The notes: generated from the letters alone by a model not told the origin. Positions 6,730 through 15,951 are shown, counted from the first letter of the stretch. The stretch is 64,000 nt of DNA from Paenibacillus amylolyticus (GCF_001570725.1 NZ_BCNV01000001.1:3348001-3412000); one strand, 5' to 3'. Made by a program: numbers and translations.

Positions 6730-8445
6730 TTACGCGCCAAATTGCGCATAGTGAAGGCGGCTGTATACCCCACCTGCTGCGAGTAATTCTTCATGACGTC
6801 CCTGCTCCGTAATGCCCTGTTCAGCAACGACAATAATGCGGTCTGCATTTTTGATCGTAGCCAATCGGTGAGCAATAACCAGTGTGGTCCGGCCCTCGGA
6901 CAGCTCAGCAAGGGATTGCTGAATCGCCGCTTCCGTTTCTGTATCCAGCGCGGATGTGGCTTCATCCAGGATCAGAATTGGTGGGTTTTTCAGGAACATA
7001 CGGGCAATGGACAAACGCTGTTTCTGTCCACCGGACAGCTTCACGCCGCGTTCACCAATTAACGTATCTAATCCTTCCGGCATCGATTGGATCAAAGGTT
7101 CCATCTGGGCACGTCTGGCGGCCATCCAGATTTCTTCTTCGGACGCATCCAACTTGCCGTAGGCAATATTCTCCCGAATGGTTCCATCGAAGAGGAAGAC
7201 GTCCTGTTGTACAATTCCGATATGACTACGCAAGGAATCGAGCGTCATATCCTGTATCTCCTGTCCATCGATCGTGATGCGACCTTCCAGCACATCATAG
7301 AACCGTGGCAACAGACTGCACAATGTGGTTTTACCAGCCCCCGATGGACCGACAAGAGCTACAGTTTCACCGGCTTGTACGTTGAGATCGATACCTTTAA
7401 GGACAGGTTCCTGATCCGAATAACCAAAGGTGACTTTCTCATAACGAATATCTCCACGCAGGTGTGATACCGTAACGGCACCTGGACGATCTTCCACATC
7501 CGGTTCCATATCGAGAAGCTCCGTATAACGTTTGAAGCCTGCAATCCCTTTGGGATACGTCTCAATAACCGAATTGATCTTCTGAATCGGTGTCAGAAAC
7601 ACATTGGACAGCATAATAAATGCAATGAACTGACCGTAGGTCATACTGCCGTTAATGACAAACCACGTTCCGCATACCAGGACAAAGAGGGATACAAGCT
7701 TCATCAGCATATAACTGACAGAGGAGTTCCAGGCCATAATTTTGTATGCGATCAGCTTCGTTTGACGGAAACGACCGTTGTTCACAGCGAATTGTGCTTT
7801 TTCATGCTCTTCATTAGCAAAAGCCTGAACAACACGAATACCTGTAATATTGTTCTCTACGCGAGCATTGAAGTCCGCAATATCTCCGAACATTCGGCTG
7901 AATGCCTTGGACATTTTGCTACCAAAGTAGAGCGACAGATAAATAATCAACGGCACGATGATAAAGGTTAACACCGCCAGATTCCCGTTAATGCTCATCA
8001 TGATGCTGAATGCACCAATCAGTGTCATCACCGCGATAAATACATCCTCTGGACCGTGATGGGCAATCTCGCCGATATCCATCAGATCGTTAGTCATACG
8101 GGACACGAGGTGTCCTGTTTTTGTATTATCGAAGAAACGGAATGATAGCTTCTGCACATGATTGAACAGACTTTTACGCATATCCGTCTCAATGTTAATG
8201 CCGAGCTTGTGTCCCCAATAGGTAACCACGAAGTTCAGGAATGAATTCAATAAGTAGATGCCCAGCAATGCCAGACACGCCCACAGAATCCAGTCCCAGC
8301 GGCCGCCTGGCAGCAGATCATCGACTACCCGGTTGACCGCCAGTGGAAAAGCCAGCTCCAGCAGCGCAACCAGAATCGCACAGCTGAAGTCAAGAATAAA
8401 GAGCTTTTTGTAAGGCCTGTAATAGGCAAAGAAACGGCGAAGCAT
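6730..8445 (-). CDS. exporter-fold ABC half-transporter (permease-ATPase fusion)
   Basis: A 571-residue type IV (MsbA/Sav1866-like) half-transporter: six N-terminal membrane helices in about residues 1-310, then an ATPase domain with Walker A GPSGAGKTT, Q-loop IVQQDVFLFDGTIRENIAYG, signature LSGGQKQRLSIAR, Walker B ILILDEATSALD and H-loop VIAHRL. It should act as a dimer. AAGGAGG precedes the ATG. It begins 44 bp after the FecCD permease genes on the same strand and ends at the only terminator, so it is probably part of the same Fur-regulated unit. It could export a siderophore or, as for mycobacterial IrtAB, import one; the sequence does not decide. Confidence 0.93.
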   Translation of the reverse strand: MLRRFFAYYRPYKKLFILDFSCAILVALLELAFPLAVNRVVDDLLPGGRWDWILWACLALLGIYLLNSFLNFVVTYWGHKLGINIETDMRKSLFNHVQKLSFRFFDNTKTGHLVSRMTNDLMDIGEIAHHGPEDVFIAVMTLIGAFSIMMSINGNLAVLTFIIVPLIIYLSLYFGSKMSKAFSRMFGDIADFNARVENNITGIRVVQAFANEEHEKAQFAVNNGRFRQTKLIAYKIMAWNSSVSYMLMKLVSLFVLVCGTWFVINGSMTYGQFIAFIMLSNVFLTPIQKINSVIETYPKGIAGFKRYTELLDMEPDVEDRPGAVTVSHLRGDIRYEKVTFGYSDQEPVLKGIDLNVQAGETVALVGPSGAGKTTLCSLLPRFYDVLEGRITIDGQEIQDMTLDSLRSHIGIVQQDVFLFDGTIRENIAYGKLDASEEEIWMAARRAQMEPLIQSMPEGLDTLIGERGVKLSGGQKQRLSIARMFLKNPPILILDEATSALDTETEAAIQQSLAELSEGRTTLVIAHRLATIKNADRIIVVAEQGITEQGRHEELLAAGGVYSRLHYAQFGA

Positions 8446-8489
8446 GGACTAATGTCCTCCTTATGCAACCACACAATGATGATTACGTT

Positions 8490-9521
8490 CTATTTCGTCT
8501 TGCTTAAGAGGTACAGGAAGTATGGCGCACCAATAATGGCAACCAGGATACCCGCAGGTATCTCCGAAGGCTGTAGGATGACACGGCCCAGCGTATCTGC
8601 AACCAGCACGAGCAATGAACCGATCAATGCAGATGCGGGTAACAGAAACTGATGTTTTGGACCCACCAGACGACGTGCCAGATGCGGTCCGATCAGACCG
8701 ACAAAACCGATCCCCCCACTCACAGATACACATGAGCCGGCAAGCCCAACCGCAGCCGCAAGCAAAATCAGCCGCTCACGCTCAACCGGAGCCCCGAGTC
8801 CACTCGCAGTCTGGTCACCCAGATTCAGTACGTTCAGTACACGTGCCTTATACAGAACAAGCGGTACAAGAATGATAAGAAACGGCAGTAATGCCGTAAC
8901 AAATTTCCAGTTCGAACCCCAGATGCTGCCTGCCATCCAGGTAGCTACAAATTGATACTTTTCCGGACTAAGCCGCAACGTCAGCACGATCATGGCAGAA
9001 CTGATTCCCGCCGCTACCCCGATCCCCGTAAGCAACATACGCGTAGGCAGGATGCCCTCTCCTTTTTTGTAAGAGAGAATGTAGATCAGAAATGCGGCAA
9101 AACCGGAACCGATCAAGGCCAGAATTGGCAAAAGAAATACCGGTGCTGCTGTCGTTGTCGGGAAAAAGGAAACGAATAACATAACAACCAATCCAGCGCC
9201 TGCATTAATCCCGAGGATACCCGGATCTGCCAGCGCATTGCGAGAAACCCCCTGCAAAATACAACCAGATAACGCAAGTCCGGCCCCGACTAGCACCGAA
9301 ATAACGATACGTGGCAGACGGAATTCAAACAGGATCAATTCCTGTTTCGCCGTACCTCCGCCAAACAAGGTACGCATCACCTCAAGCGGCGAAAGCTTGG
9401 TAAAACCTGTGTTCATGCTCACCACAAAAGCCGTAATAATTAATAGGCCAAGCACAATGAGGACAATCGTGCTCTTGGCTCTCTTTTTGCGCTCTGCTCC
9501 AACTAGTGTTGAGGATTCCAT
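8490..9521 (-). CDS. FecCD-family iron-siderophore ABC permease (second subunit)
   Basis: A 343-residue polytopic protein of the BtuC/FecCD family. Typical motifs are RLPRIVISVLVGAGLALSG, LQGVSRNALADPGILG, the cytoplasmic coupling region SGGIGFVGLIGPHLARRLVG and the C-terminal GILVAIIGAPYFLYLL. It should form a heterodimeric channel with the product of the gene 2 bp upstream. AAAGGAGG precedes the ATG. No solute-binding protein or FecE-type ATPase is encoded here, so these must come from elsewhere; in Bacillus one shared ATPase (YusV) serves several such permeases. Confidence 0.94.
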   Translation of the reverse strand: MESSTLVGAERKKRAKSTIVLIVLGLLIITAFVVSMNTGFTKLSPLEVMRTLFGGGTAKQELILFEFRLPRIVISVLVGAGLALSGCILQGVSRNALADPGILGINAGAGLVVMLFVSFFPTTTAAPVFLLPILALIGSGFAAFLIYILSYKKGEGILPTRMLLTGIGVAAGISSAMIVLTLRLSPEKYQFVATWMAGSIWGSNWKFVTALLPFLIILVPLVLYKARVLNVLNLGDQTASGLGAPVERERLILLAAAVGLAGSCVSVSGGIGFVGLIGPHLARRLVGPKHQFLLPASALIGSLLVLVADTLGRVILQPSEIPAGILVAIIGAPYFLYLLSKTK

Positions 9522-9523
9522 CG

Positions 9524-10579
9524 TTACAGAGTCCTCCTTTCTTTACGCGCCAGATACAGGAAGAACGGTACCCCGATGAGGGCAACCAATGCGCCAATTG
9601 GCGTCTCGTACGGCGGGTTGATCATACGTGCAGCCAGATCCGCAAATACAAGCAACAGACTGCCCATTACAGCGGAGCATGGAATAATCCAACGATAATC
9701 CACCCCAACTATTTTTCGCGTAAGATGGGGAATAATGAGTCCAACAAAACCAACCGCACCCACAACGGACACAGCCGTACCCGCGAGGATCAGTACAACA
9801 ATCAGACCCACGAGCTTGATCAGCCCCGTACGTTGGCCTAAGCCAACGGCAATATCTTCTCCAAGACTAAGCAGCGTAATGGAACGGGAGATGAGAAGAC
9901 CTGCAATCAGCGCAGCGAGTACCCATGGGAACATGACCTCCAGCTGAGACCACTTCGTTCCGGCTACACCTCCGGCTGTCCAGAAAGCCAGATCTTGTCC
10001 AATTCTGAAATACAATGCAATTCCTTCACTGAGTGCTGACAACATCGCAGATACAGCCGCACCCGCAAGCACAAGTCGTAGAGGTGTAAGACCCGATTTG
10101 GAAGCTGCACCAAAACCATACACCAACAGAACACCAAGCCCTGCTCCAATGAATGAATACATAATGATGTACATAAACGGCAAGCCCGGGAAAAAGGCAA
10201 AACAGATCGCAAGCGCAAATCCAGCGCCCGCATTCAGCCCAAGCAGACCCGAATCGGCCAGCGGGTTACGGGTCATGCCTTGCATGATCGCACCAGCTAC
10301 AGCGAAGCATGCACCGACCATCGCCCCGCCAAGAATACGCGGCAACCGAATCTCCCATATGATCTGATGCGGAGTTAGCTCAGGATTGAAATCGAAGATG
10401 GCCTTCCAGACGACACCAAGCTTAATATCAGCAGCGCCAAAAGAAATGGACAATGCCATACCCAGAGCGAGTAGTAAAATTCCCCCTGTAAGAATAAGTG
10501 TGGCTGCCCACGGACGAGTGTGTATCTTCGCTGTGGGTGATTCCGGATTATGATTTGCTGGTGAAGCTTTTGAACTCAT
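9524..10579 (-). CDS. FecCD-family iron-siderophore ABC permease (first subunit)
   Basis: A 351-residue polytopic FecCD-family permease with RLPRILGGAMVGACFAVAGAI, MQGMTRNPLADSGLLGLNAG, the coupling motif VGAVGFVGLIIPHLTRKIVG and C-terminal GALVALIGVPFFLYL. Its cytosolic N-terminus (about 25 residues, proline-rich) precedes the first helix. The ATG overlaps the stop of a 16-residue leader frame (ATGA), and GAGGG lies upstream. The promoter region carries a strong Fur box, so expression should rise under iron limitation. Partner: the next gene, 2 bp downstream. Confidence 0.94.
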   Translation of the reverse strand: MSSKASPANHNPESPTAKIHTRPWAATLILTGGILLLALGMALSISFGAADIKLGVVWKAIFDFNPELTPHQIIWEIRLPRILGGAMVGACFAVAGAIMQGMTRNPLADSGLLGLNAGAGFALAICFAFFPGLPFMYIIMYSFIGAGLGVLLVYGFGAASKSGLTPLRLVLAGAAVSAMLSALSEGIALYFRIGQDLAFWTAGGVAGTKWSQLEVMFPWVLAALIAGLLISRSITLLSLGEDIAVGLGQRTGLIKLVGLIVVLILAGTAVSVVGAVGFVGLIIPHLTRKIVGVDYRWIIPCSAVMGSLLLVFADLAARMINPPYETPIGALVALIGVPFFLYLARKERRTL

Positions 10580-10626
10580 ACGCGCCCACCCTCGTTATGA
10601 GTGGAGCTGTTCGAACTTATGTACAT
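10576..10626 (-). CDS. possible 16-residue leader peptide, translationally coupled to the FecCD gene
   Basis: The frame MYISSNSSTHNEGGRV has its own AGAGGTG site 6 nt upstream and its TGA overlaps the ATG of the permease gene (ATGA). Such an arrangement can couple translation of the downstream gene to ribosome passage. It could also be chance; the peptide has no run of regulatory codons. Confidence 0.42.
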   Translation of the reverse strand: MYISSNSSTHNEGGRV

Positions 10627-10659
10627 AACAATCACCTCTCTATAAATACCGAACTTTAA

Positions 10660-10715
10660 TGATATTGATTCTCATTCCCATAGACCATTGTAAGTGAATC
10701 CACGGTCTCTGGCAA
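10660..10715 (-). promoter_or_regulatory. promoter with Fur box for the iron-transport operon
   Basis: On the minus strand TTGCCA (10710-10715) and TACAAT (10687-10692) are spaced by exactly 17 bp. Plus-strand 10660-10674 reads TGATATT-G-ATTCTCA, matching 12 of 14 positions of the 7-1-7 Fur consensus TGATAAT-N-ATTATCA. It lies just downstream of the -10, where bound Fur would block initiation. Confidence 0.83.
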
Positions 10716-10771
10716 TGGACAAATGGGACATGTTTATTGCATATATGAAGATTTGCACACAATTTTGCACG

Positions 10772-10813
10772 CAAAAAGGCTGTGCAGGAGCCAAAAAGCT
10801 CGAACACAGCCTT
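10772..10813 (-). terminator. Rho-independent terminator of the GDPD gene
   Basis: A 9-bp stem (aaggctgtg/cacagcctt) followed by TTTTTGCG on the minus strand. Confidence 0.78.
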
Positions 10814-10853
10814 GTCATTGTATATGTAGAACACCTGTAAAATACAAACTCAA

Positions 10854-11591
10854 TTAACGGGCAGGTACATTAATTAATGATGCCAGGACATCAGGAACAT
10901 CGGTAATAATTCCTTGCACACCCGTGTCAATCATGGCCTGCATCTCGGCAGGATCATTCACTGTAAATGGGTAGGTAACAACGCCATGTGCCAGGGCTGC
11001 CGCAACGTCTTCGTTCGTAACTGCCAGCTTGTAGGGATGAAGGCCTGAAGCTTCAAGTTTGACGGCATAGTCATAGGGACGATACAGCTTTTCCATATAT
11101 AGAAGCGCTGTACGAATCTCCGGGGCAAGACGCTTGCATCTTACCAGGGAAGCATGATTGAAACTGGACAGAACGACCTGTTGTTCCAGCTTCCAGTCTC
11201 GGATCGCCTGTACAATCTTCTCTTCCATTCCCTTGTAACTCACAATACCATTTTTCAACTCCAGATTAAGCAAGGTTCCTTTCCCCTGTACGAGCCTGAA
11301 TAAGTCCTCCAGAGAAGGAATACGTTCCTCGGCAAAATCGGCATGAAACCAGGACCCCGCATCATATGTGCGCAATTGATCGTACGTTATATCCTTAACC
11401 CAGCCCTCTGCAGCCGCAGTCCGGCTTAACGTTTCATCATGAATCAGGACCAATCGGCCATCACTCGTCATCTGCACATCAGTTTCAATGCCTGTCGCTC
11501 CAAGCTCCAGACAACGTTCAAAAGCACTCATTGTATTCTCCGGGCATACGGCAGATGCACCGCGATGGGCAATAATTTCAAAGTTCCTCAT
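10854..11591 (-). CDS. glycerophosphodiester phosphodiesterase (GDPD family)
   Basis: A 245-residue TIM-barrel GDPD that hydrolyses glycerophosphodiesters to glycerol-3-phosphate and an alcohol. The catalytic signature is intact: AHRGASAVCPENT near residue 8, GATGIETDVQMTSDG (metal-binding E and D) and LVLIHDETLSRT. No signal peptide, so probably cytosolic. AGGAGG lies 7 nt before the ATG at 11591; longer in-frame starts lack a site. It is monocistronic, with its own terminator and a divergent small gene upstream. Confidence 0.93.
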   Translation of the reverse strand: MRNFEIIAHRGASAVCPENTMSAFERCLELGATGIETDVQMTSDGRLVLIHDETLSRTAAAEGWVKDITYDQLRTYDAGSWFHADFAEERIPSLEDLFRLVQGKGTLLNLELKNGIVSYKGMEEKIVQAIRDWKLEQQVVLSSFNHASLVRCKRLAPEIRTALLYMEKLYRPYDYAVKLEASGLHPYKLAVTNEDVAAALAHGVVTYPFTVNDPAEMQAMIDTGVQGIITDVPDVLASLINVPAR

Positions 11592-11826
11592 TCCAGCGCC
11601 TCCTGCGTTCAACGTTAACTCTATGATCTTCACTATAAACACCGTTTGTTAGACCTGTATTAACAGAACGTTTAATTGGTTGTTTTCTTTGCCAATACAT
11701 GCGTTATAGTTGAACATCCAACGGGCTGGGGATTCACTCATTTTTGCGAACTCAATCTGAAAATCGACATAATATAGTATGAACGAACGATGGAAGCACT
11801 GCACTCCGTTATAAGGAGGTTGACTA

Positions 11827-12093
11827 TTGAATCCCTCAAAGAAAAAATCGACACCTACGCGCCCTCGCACATCCCAGTTACAGTCGGCTTCCAGGCTTTC
11901 CAGATCATCTGTCCATATCAAAAACAAATCCGGCAAGACGGCTAATCAGCGTTCCTTTAACTCCAGTTCACCCAACACACTGGATCAGCTGGCTATTGTT
12001 GCAGCTATACTTTCCTTAATTGCTGCCGCCATCGGGCTATATATCGCCTGGAAATCGTTAAGTAATCCGGATCAAACTGCTGTTGTGGTGTAA
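11827..12093 (+). CDS. small basic protein with a C-terminal membrane helix
   Basis: An 88-residue protein starting at TTG, with AAGGAGG 7 nt upstream. The first about 50 residues are rich in Ser, Lys, Arg and Thr and probably disordered; residues about 54-75 (LAIVAAILSLIAAAIGLYIAW) form one membrane helix near the C-terminus. No family recognised. A CATAATATA sequence at 11769-11777 resembles a mother-cell sigma -10 element, but this is weak. A strong terminator follows. Confidence 0.72.
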   Translation: MNPSKKKSTPTRPRTSQLQSASRLSRSSVHIKNKSGKTANQRSFNSSSPNTLDQLAIVAAILSLIAAAIGLYIAWKSLSNPDQTAVVV

Positions 12094-12131
12094 GCTGCTT
12101 GATACGCAGCTATTGGCTCAGGAGGCTCTCT

Positions 12132-12170
12132 CCTGCTTCTGACCTTATTCAGGGGCAGGTTTTTGCTTTT
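12132..12170 (+). terminator. Rho-independent terminator
   Basis: An 11-bp stem (cctgcttctga/tcaggggcagg, with G-U pairs) followed by TTTTTGCTTTTTC, downstream of the small TTG-start gene. A second hairpin (acgccgg/ccggcgt, 12221-12240) lies beyond it without a clear T run. Confidence 0.82.
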
Positions 12171-12315
12171 TCAATCGCTACTCATGTGTTCTGAAAACGT
12201 CAAAAAACCGTTCCCCTGAAACGCCGGCATGTACCGGCGTCTCTTTGGAAAGGTCATTTTGTATTCGGGCGGCTGCCTCTGCAGCACGATCCCTCATCTC
12301 GGAATGTGGACCGAA

Positions 12316-12444
12316 TTACAGAATAAATGTACGAGAGATGATAACCAATAGAATGAACAATACCAGAATTGCACCTGTTGATGTCCATGCTCCACCACCG
12401 AAGCCTCCGCAATATCCGTAACCTGTACCTTTGAGTTCGCTCAT
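12316..12444 (-). CDS. YjcZ-like tiny membrane protein
   Basis: A 42-residue protein, MSELKGTGYGYCGGFGGGAW..., with a Gly/Tyr/Cys-rich head and one membrane helix (AILVLFILLVIIS) near the C-terminus. This is the layout of the YjcZ (tiny TM, sporulation-associated) family. GAGGGGAG lies upstream of the ATG. A paralogue sits at 25995-26111 with the nearly identical core GGGxWTSTxAILVLFILLVII. Likely expressed during sporulation; function unknown. Confidence 0.82.
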   Translation of the reverse strand: MSELKGTGYGYCGGFGGGAWTSTGAILVLFILLVIISRTFIL

Positions 12445-12564
12445 CAATGACACTCCCCTCTTCATCGAAGTACACTATAGACTATGTCCGATAGCGAAAC
12501 TTGCTTGGGCAGATCGAAAATTCTCCTCAAGAGCGATTGGTTACAGGCCTCTATTCTTGTAAAA

Positions 12565-13149
12565 TCATTGTCCGTTCAGCTGTGACCACTTCTGGGTCAA
12601 CTCTGCCGGAACATAGGATGACATCTGGCCTAGCAGTTCAGCCGGATCAGATTCCAGACTCCACAGACTGAGATGCGACGTGTTAGAGAACCCTTCCTGT
12701 ACACTATGCTCTACCATCTTCATTAGCGGGCCATAATATCCGTTGACATTCAATAAGCCGACAGGCTTGCGATGAATGCCGATCTGTGCCCAGCACAACA
12801 CCTCGAATAGTTCTTCAAATGTACCCATGCCTCCGGGAAGTGCAATGAATCCATCGGATAATTCCGCCATTGTAGCCTTCCGTTCATGCATCGTTCCCAC
12901 TTCAATCAGCTGTGTAAGCCCTCCATGAACAACCTCACCCCGGAACAATCCGGTAGGCATAACACCGATCACTTCTCCACCTTGCTTCAGAGCCGCATCG
13001 GCAACGGCGCCCATTAAGCCCATGCAAGAACCACCATAAACCAGTGCATATCCGCGATCGGCAATCTGTTTGCCCAGTTGAACAGCCTTCTCTGTATATT
13101 CGGGGTGATTTCCCGGGTTCGAGCCTGCAAAAACAGCTATACGTTTCAT
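12565..13149 (-). CDS. LOG family protein (TIGR00730 type)
   Basis: A 194-residue Rossmann-fold protein of the family once annotated as lysine decarboxylase and now known to include cytokinin riboside 5'-monophosphate phosphoribohydrolases (LOG). It shows [13 protein letters not shown], the [16 protein letters not shown] segment, and the diagnostic motif [20 protein letters not shown]. The reaction releases a free base from a nucleoside monophosphate; the bacterial substrate here is unknown. AAGGAG precedes the ATG. Monocistronic. Confidence 0.92.
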   Translation of the reverse strand: MKRIAVFAGSNPGNHPEYTEKAVQLGKQIADRGYALVYGGSCMGLMGAVADAALKQGGEVIGVMPTGLFRGEVVHGGLTQLIEVGTMHERKATMAELSDGFIALPGGMGTFEELFEVLCWAQIGIHRKPVGLLNVNGYYGPLMKMVEHSVQEGFSNTSHLSLWSLESDPAELLGQMSSYVPAELTQKWSQLNGQ

Positions 13150-13236
13150 TGGGTTTCACTCCTTCTCATGATCTATTTTAATAGTATACAACATGAATGT
13201 TATGGGTATGTACAACAGGTTAACAGAACCAATGGA

Positions 13237-13271
13237 CAAAAAAATACCCGACCGTTTGCAGCCGGCCGGGC
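13237..13271 (-). terminator. Rho-independent terminator
   Basis: A GC-rich stem (cccggccg/cggtcggg) followed by ATTTTTTT on the minus strand, downstream of the 13382-13801 gene. Confidence 0.8.
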
Positions 13272-13381
13272 TCCCATTTCAGTACACATCAATTTAGAAG
13301 GGGTTGTTACTATCTAATATACTGACCGAACATTAAATCCGTATGATCTTTGCATGAAATGAATATTAAATCTTCGTGGTA

Positions 13382-13801
13382 CTAACGTATCCCACGGCGT
13401 GAACGCACGACAAACATATGCTTGTCTTTACGCAGAACCCGGCCATCTGCAAGTTCGACCTGATCTTCATCATGACGCAGAATCGTCGTGGATAACGCTA
13501 CAATTTTGGCCCGGCGCCAGATCATAACCTGTGACTTGAAATAGATGGCATTTTCAAACTGAATCGCCTTTTTCATCACATATCCAACCTTGTGTACTTC
13601 AGAACGTGCTTTCTTTAAGGGAAGACTCTCTTCGGGAAGAGGTCTGATCATTGCGATATTGTCAAACGATACCTTAATTCGTTTCGGTCCGATCCGTACA
13701 CATTCCGCTTCTTCGTCCCACTCGACCAGCGTTCCCTTTAATGGCTCCCGTATGCCTGTTGCACGATATACCGCTACTTTTCGTCCTATCCAATGTCGCA
13801 A
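13382..13801 (-). CDS. conserved basic protein of unknown function
   Basis: A 139-residue protein with start TTG at 13801, chosen because GGAGGTGA lies 5 nt upstream; the longer frame would run into the upstream ung gene. The first half reads as a small beta barrel (RKVAVYRATGIREPLKGTLVEWD, then VRIGPKRIKVSFDNIAMIRP), followed by a second beta-rich half ending in RSRRGIR. No membrane segment. Immediately downstream of ung (20 bp), so probably co-transcribed. I do not recognise the family. Confidence 0.66.
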   Translation of the reverse strand: MRHWIGRKVAVYRATGIREPLKGTLVEWDEEAECVRIGPKRIKVSFDNIAMIRPLPEESLPLKKARSEVHKVGYVMKKAIQFENAIYFKSQVMIWRRAKIVALSTTILRHDEDQVELADGRVLRKDKHMFVVRSRRGIR

Positions 13802-13820
13802 TGCTCTCACCTCCATCTGT

Positions 13821-14489
13821 CTAGTTTTCAGGTATCTTCCAATCGATCGGTTCAATACCTTTGGAGGTCAAGAAGTCATTGGCTTTGGAAAAGGGACGAC
13901 TGCCGAGGAATCCACGATGTGCAGCTAACGGACTGGGATGTGTAGACTCCAGTACCAGATGCTTGTCCCGATTAATAAATGCACCTTTCTTCTGGGCATG
14001 ACTGCCCCACAGCATATATACCATCGGCTCTGAACGTTCATTCAGCGCACGAATGACTGCATCCGTAAACGTCTGCCAGCCCAGTGCCTGATGCGAGTTC
14101 GGCTGACCTTCACGGACCGTCAGGACAGCATTTAATAGCAGGACTCCCTGCTGTGCCCAATGGACCAAAGATCCATGATTCGGAATCGACAGGTCCAGAT
14201 CGGCCTGAAGCTCCTTGTATATATTTTTCAGAGAAGGAGGTACGCGCACCCCCGGTCTAACCGAAAAGCTTAATCCGTGAGCCTGACCCGCTCCGTGATA
14301 AGGGTCTTGACCAATAATAACGGCCTTAACCTGATGATACGGAGTCAGCTTGAGTGCGGAGAACAGGTCTTCTTTGGGCGGAAAGACCGTTTGCGTTTTA
14401 TACTCGGCAGCGAGGGTGTATCGAATCTTGTTGAAATATTCGGCTTCCGTTTCTTCCTGAAGCACCTTGTCCCAGTCGTTTCCAAACAT
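13821..14489 (-). CDS. ung: uracil-DNA glycosylase (family 1)
   Basis: A 222-residue family-1 UDG that removes uracil from DNA in base-excision repair. The catalytic water-activating motif GQDPYHG is at residues 60-66, the uracil-binding GVLLLNAVLTV follows, and the DNA-intercalation loop HPSPLAAHRGFLG is near the C-terminus. Length is normal. GGAG lies 9 nt before the ATG at 14489; an upstream in-frame start has no site. A small gene follows 20 bp downstream. Confidence 0.96.
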   Translation of the reverse strand: MFGNDWDKVLQEETEAEYFNKIRYTLAAEYKTQTVFPPKEDLFSALKLTPYHQVKAVIIGQDPYHGAGQAHGLSFSVRPGVRVPPSLKNIYKELQADLDLSIPNHGSLVHWAQQGVLLLNAVLTVREGQPNSHQALGWQTFTDAVIRALNERSEPMVYMLWGSHAQKKGAFINRDKHLVLESTHPSPLAAHRGFLGSRPFSKANDFLTSKGIEPIDWKIPEN

Positions 14490-14691
14490 ATGTATAGACT
14501 CCTTTCCCCTGATGAATGCAAATTCGTGTAGCCCCACTACAGGGCTCTTCATTCTGAGAGCCGCATGTCATGCGACTCATAGACTATCCACCATTTTAAC
14601 ATAACCGGGGACGGCAGGCCAGAATTGTACATCAGGGTATAAGTTCACCTCGAAATAAACCGTGTTCTTGCTACATTCCGTATACTCATCC

Positions 14692-14723
14692 GAAAAAGCC
14701 ACCACGCTATTGCGTGATGACTT
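14692..14723 (-). terminator. Rho-independent terminator of the patB-like gene
   Basis: Stem agtcatcacgc/gcgtggtggct followed by TTTTTC on the minus strand, 8 bp after the aminotransferase-like gene. Confidence 0.76.
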
Positions 14724-14730
14724 GATAAAT

Positions 14731-15951
14731 TTATACTTGAACGGGTAACTCTTCGACTTCTTTCACAAGCACACTACCGATTCTCCGTAATCCTTCCTCA
14801 AGCACCGAACGGGGACAAGCCAGATTCAGCCGAATACAACCCGCACCATTCGCTACAAACATATGACCATCTTCCAGCAACACACCCGCTTGCTCCGCGA
14901 AGAATAAAGGTAGACTTACATGCTCTGGAGCATATGCCGAGATATCAATCCACGCAAGATACGTTGCTTCTGGAATGTGAAAGACAGCCAGTGGCAGATG
15001 CTGTTTCACATAATGTTCTACGTAGGCAAAATTGGCATCGAGATAACCTTTTAATTGCTTCAGCCATTCATCACCCGTTTCGTAAGCCGCTTGAGTGGCG
15101 GCGATGCTCAGTGGGTTTTTGAAACCATAATGGCGTGCCTGCCAGATGTCTCGAAGTCCCTTGTTCGGAATGATGACATTGGAGAACATCAGACCAGCCA
15201 TGTTGAATGTTTTGCTCGGAGACATGCATGTAATGATTCGATCCGTATCCGGGAACAGCTTCGCGAGGGGCGTATGTCTCTTACCAGTACGCAGCAGATC
15301 ACAATGAATTTCATCCGAAATGACCCATACATTGTTCCGCAGGCAGATCTCACCCACACGTTGTAACTCTTCGGTTGTCCAGACACGTCCAGACGGATTA
15401 TGGGGGTTACAGAAAATACATACCCTTACCTTCTCATCCTTGGCCTTGGCTTCAAAATCCTCAAAATCAATCGAGTAATGCCCCTGCTCGTTGATCATAT
15501 CCGAACATACCAGTTCAAGATTGTTATGCTCCGCTGCTGACTTGAAGAAACCATAAGACGGGGTCACGATCAGTACTTTCTCATCCGATTGACAGATATA
15601 TTCCACCAATTCATATAAAGCGGGAATGATCCCGTTCGAGGTCTCCAAATGCTCCTTCGGGAAGGACCAATCATAGTATCTCTTCATCCAATTCGAAACA
15701 GCTTCATAGTATGCGGGATCAAATACCTGGGAGTAACCCATAATTCTACGGTCCAGACGCTGCTTGACTGCATCCAGAATCTCGGGAGGTGTGGCAAATT
15801 CCATATCTGCAATCCACATGCGAATAAATTCTTCATCCTTGAATGGAAAAGTCATATCTTCTGTGGCATTAAAAATATATTGACGGAAACCATCCGTATT
15901 CATGGCATTCGTTCCTGTGCGATCAATAATCTCATCAAAGTCATATTTCAT
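14731..15951 (-). CDS. MalY/PatB-type PLP-dependent cystathionine beta-lyase
   Basis: A 406-residue fold-type I PLP enzyme of the PatB/MalY group, which cleaves C-S bonds (cystathionine, cysteine) by beta elimination. Motifs: MWIADMEFATPPEI near the N-terminus, FCNPHNPSGRVWT, ISDEIHCDLL and the PLP-lysine motif SPSKTFNMAGL. GGAG lies 8 nt before the ATG. It is divergent from an XRE-family regulator gene 250 bp away, which may control it. A terminator follows directly. Confidence 0.93.
   Translation of the reverse strand: MKYDFDEIIDRTGTNAMNTDGFRQYIFNATEDMTFPFKDEEFIRMWIADMEFATPPEILDAVKQRLDRRIMGYSQVFDPAYYEAVSNWMKRYYDWSFPKEHLETSNGIIPALYELVEYICQSDEKVLIVTPSYGFFKSAAEHNNLELVCSDMINEQGHYSIDFEDFEAKAKDEKVRVCIFCNPHNPSGRVWTTEELQRVGEICLRNNVWVISDEIHCDLLRTGKRHTPLAKLFPDTDRIITCMSPSKTFNMAGLMFSNVIIPNKGLRDIWQARHYGFKNPLSIAATQAAYETGDEWLKQLKGYLDANFAYVEHYVKQHLPLAVFHIPEATYLAWIDISAYAPEHVSLPLFFAEQAGVLLEDGHMFVANGAGCIRLNLACPRSVLEEGLRRIGSVLVKEVEELPVQV

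Noticed and set aside
7359..7565. Small frames inside the ABC half-transporter gene
   Set aside because: Alternate-frame shadows of a well-conserved coding region.
12221..12240. Hairpin acgccgg/ccggcgt as a CRISPR-like or attenuator element
   Set aside because: Single copy, no spacer array and no T run; an isolated hairpin only. No CRISPR array was seen anywhere in the window.
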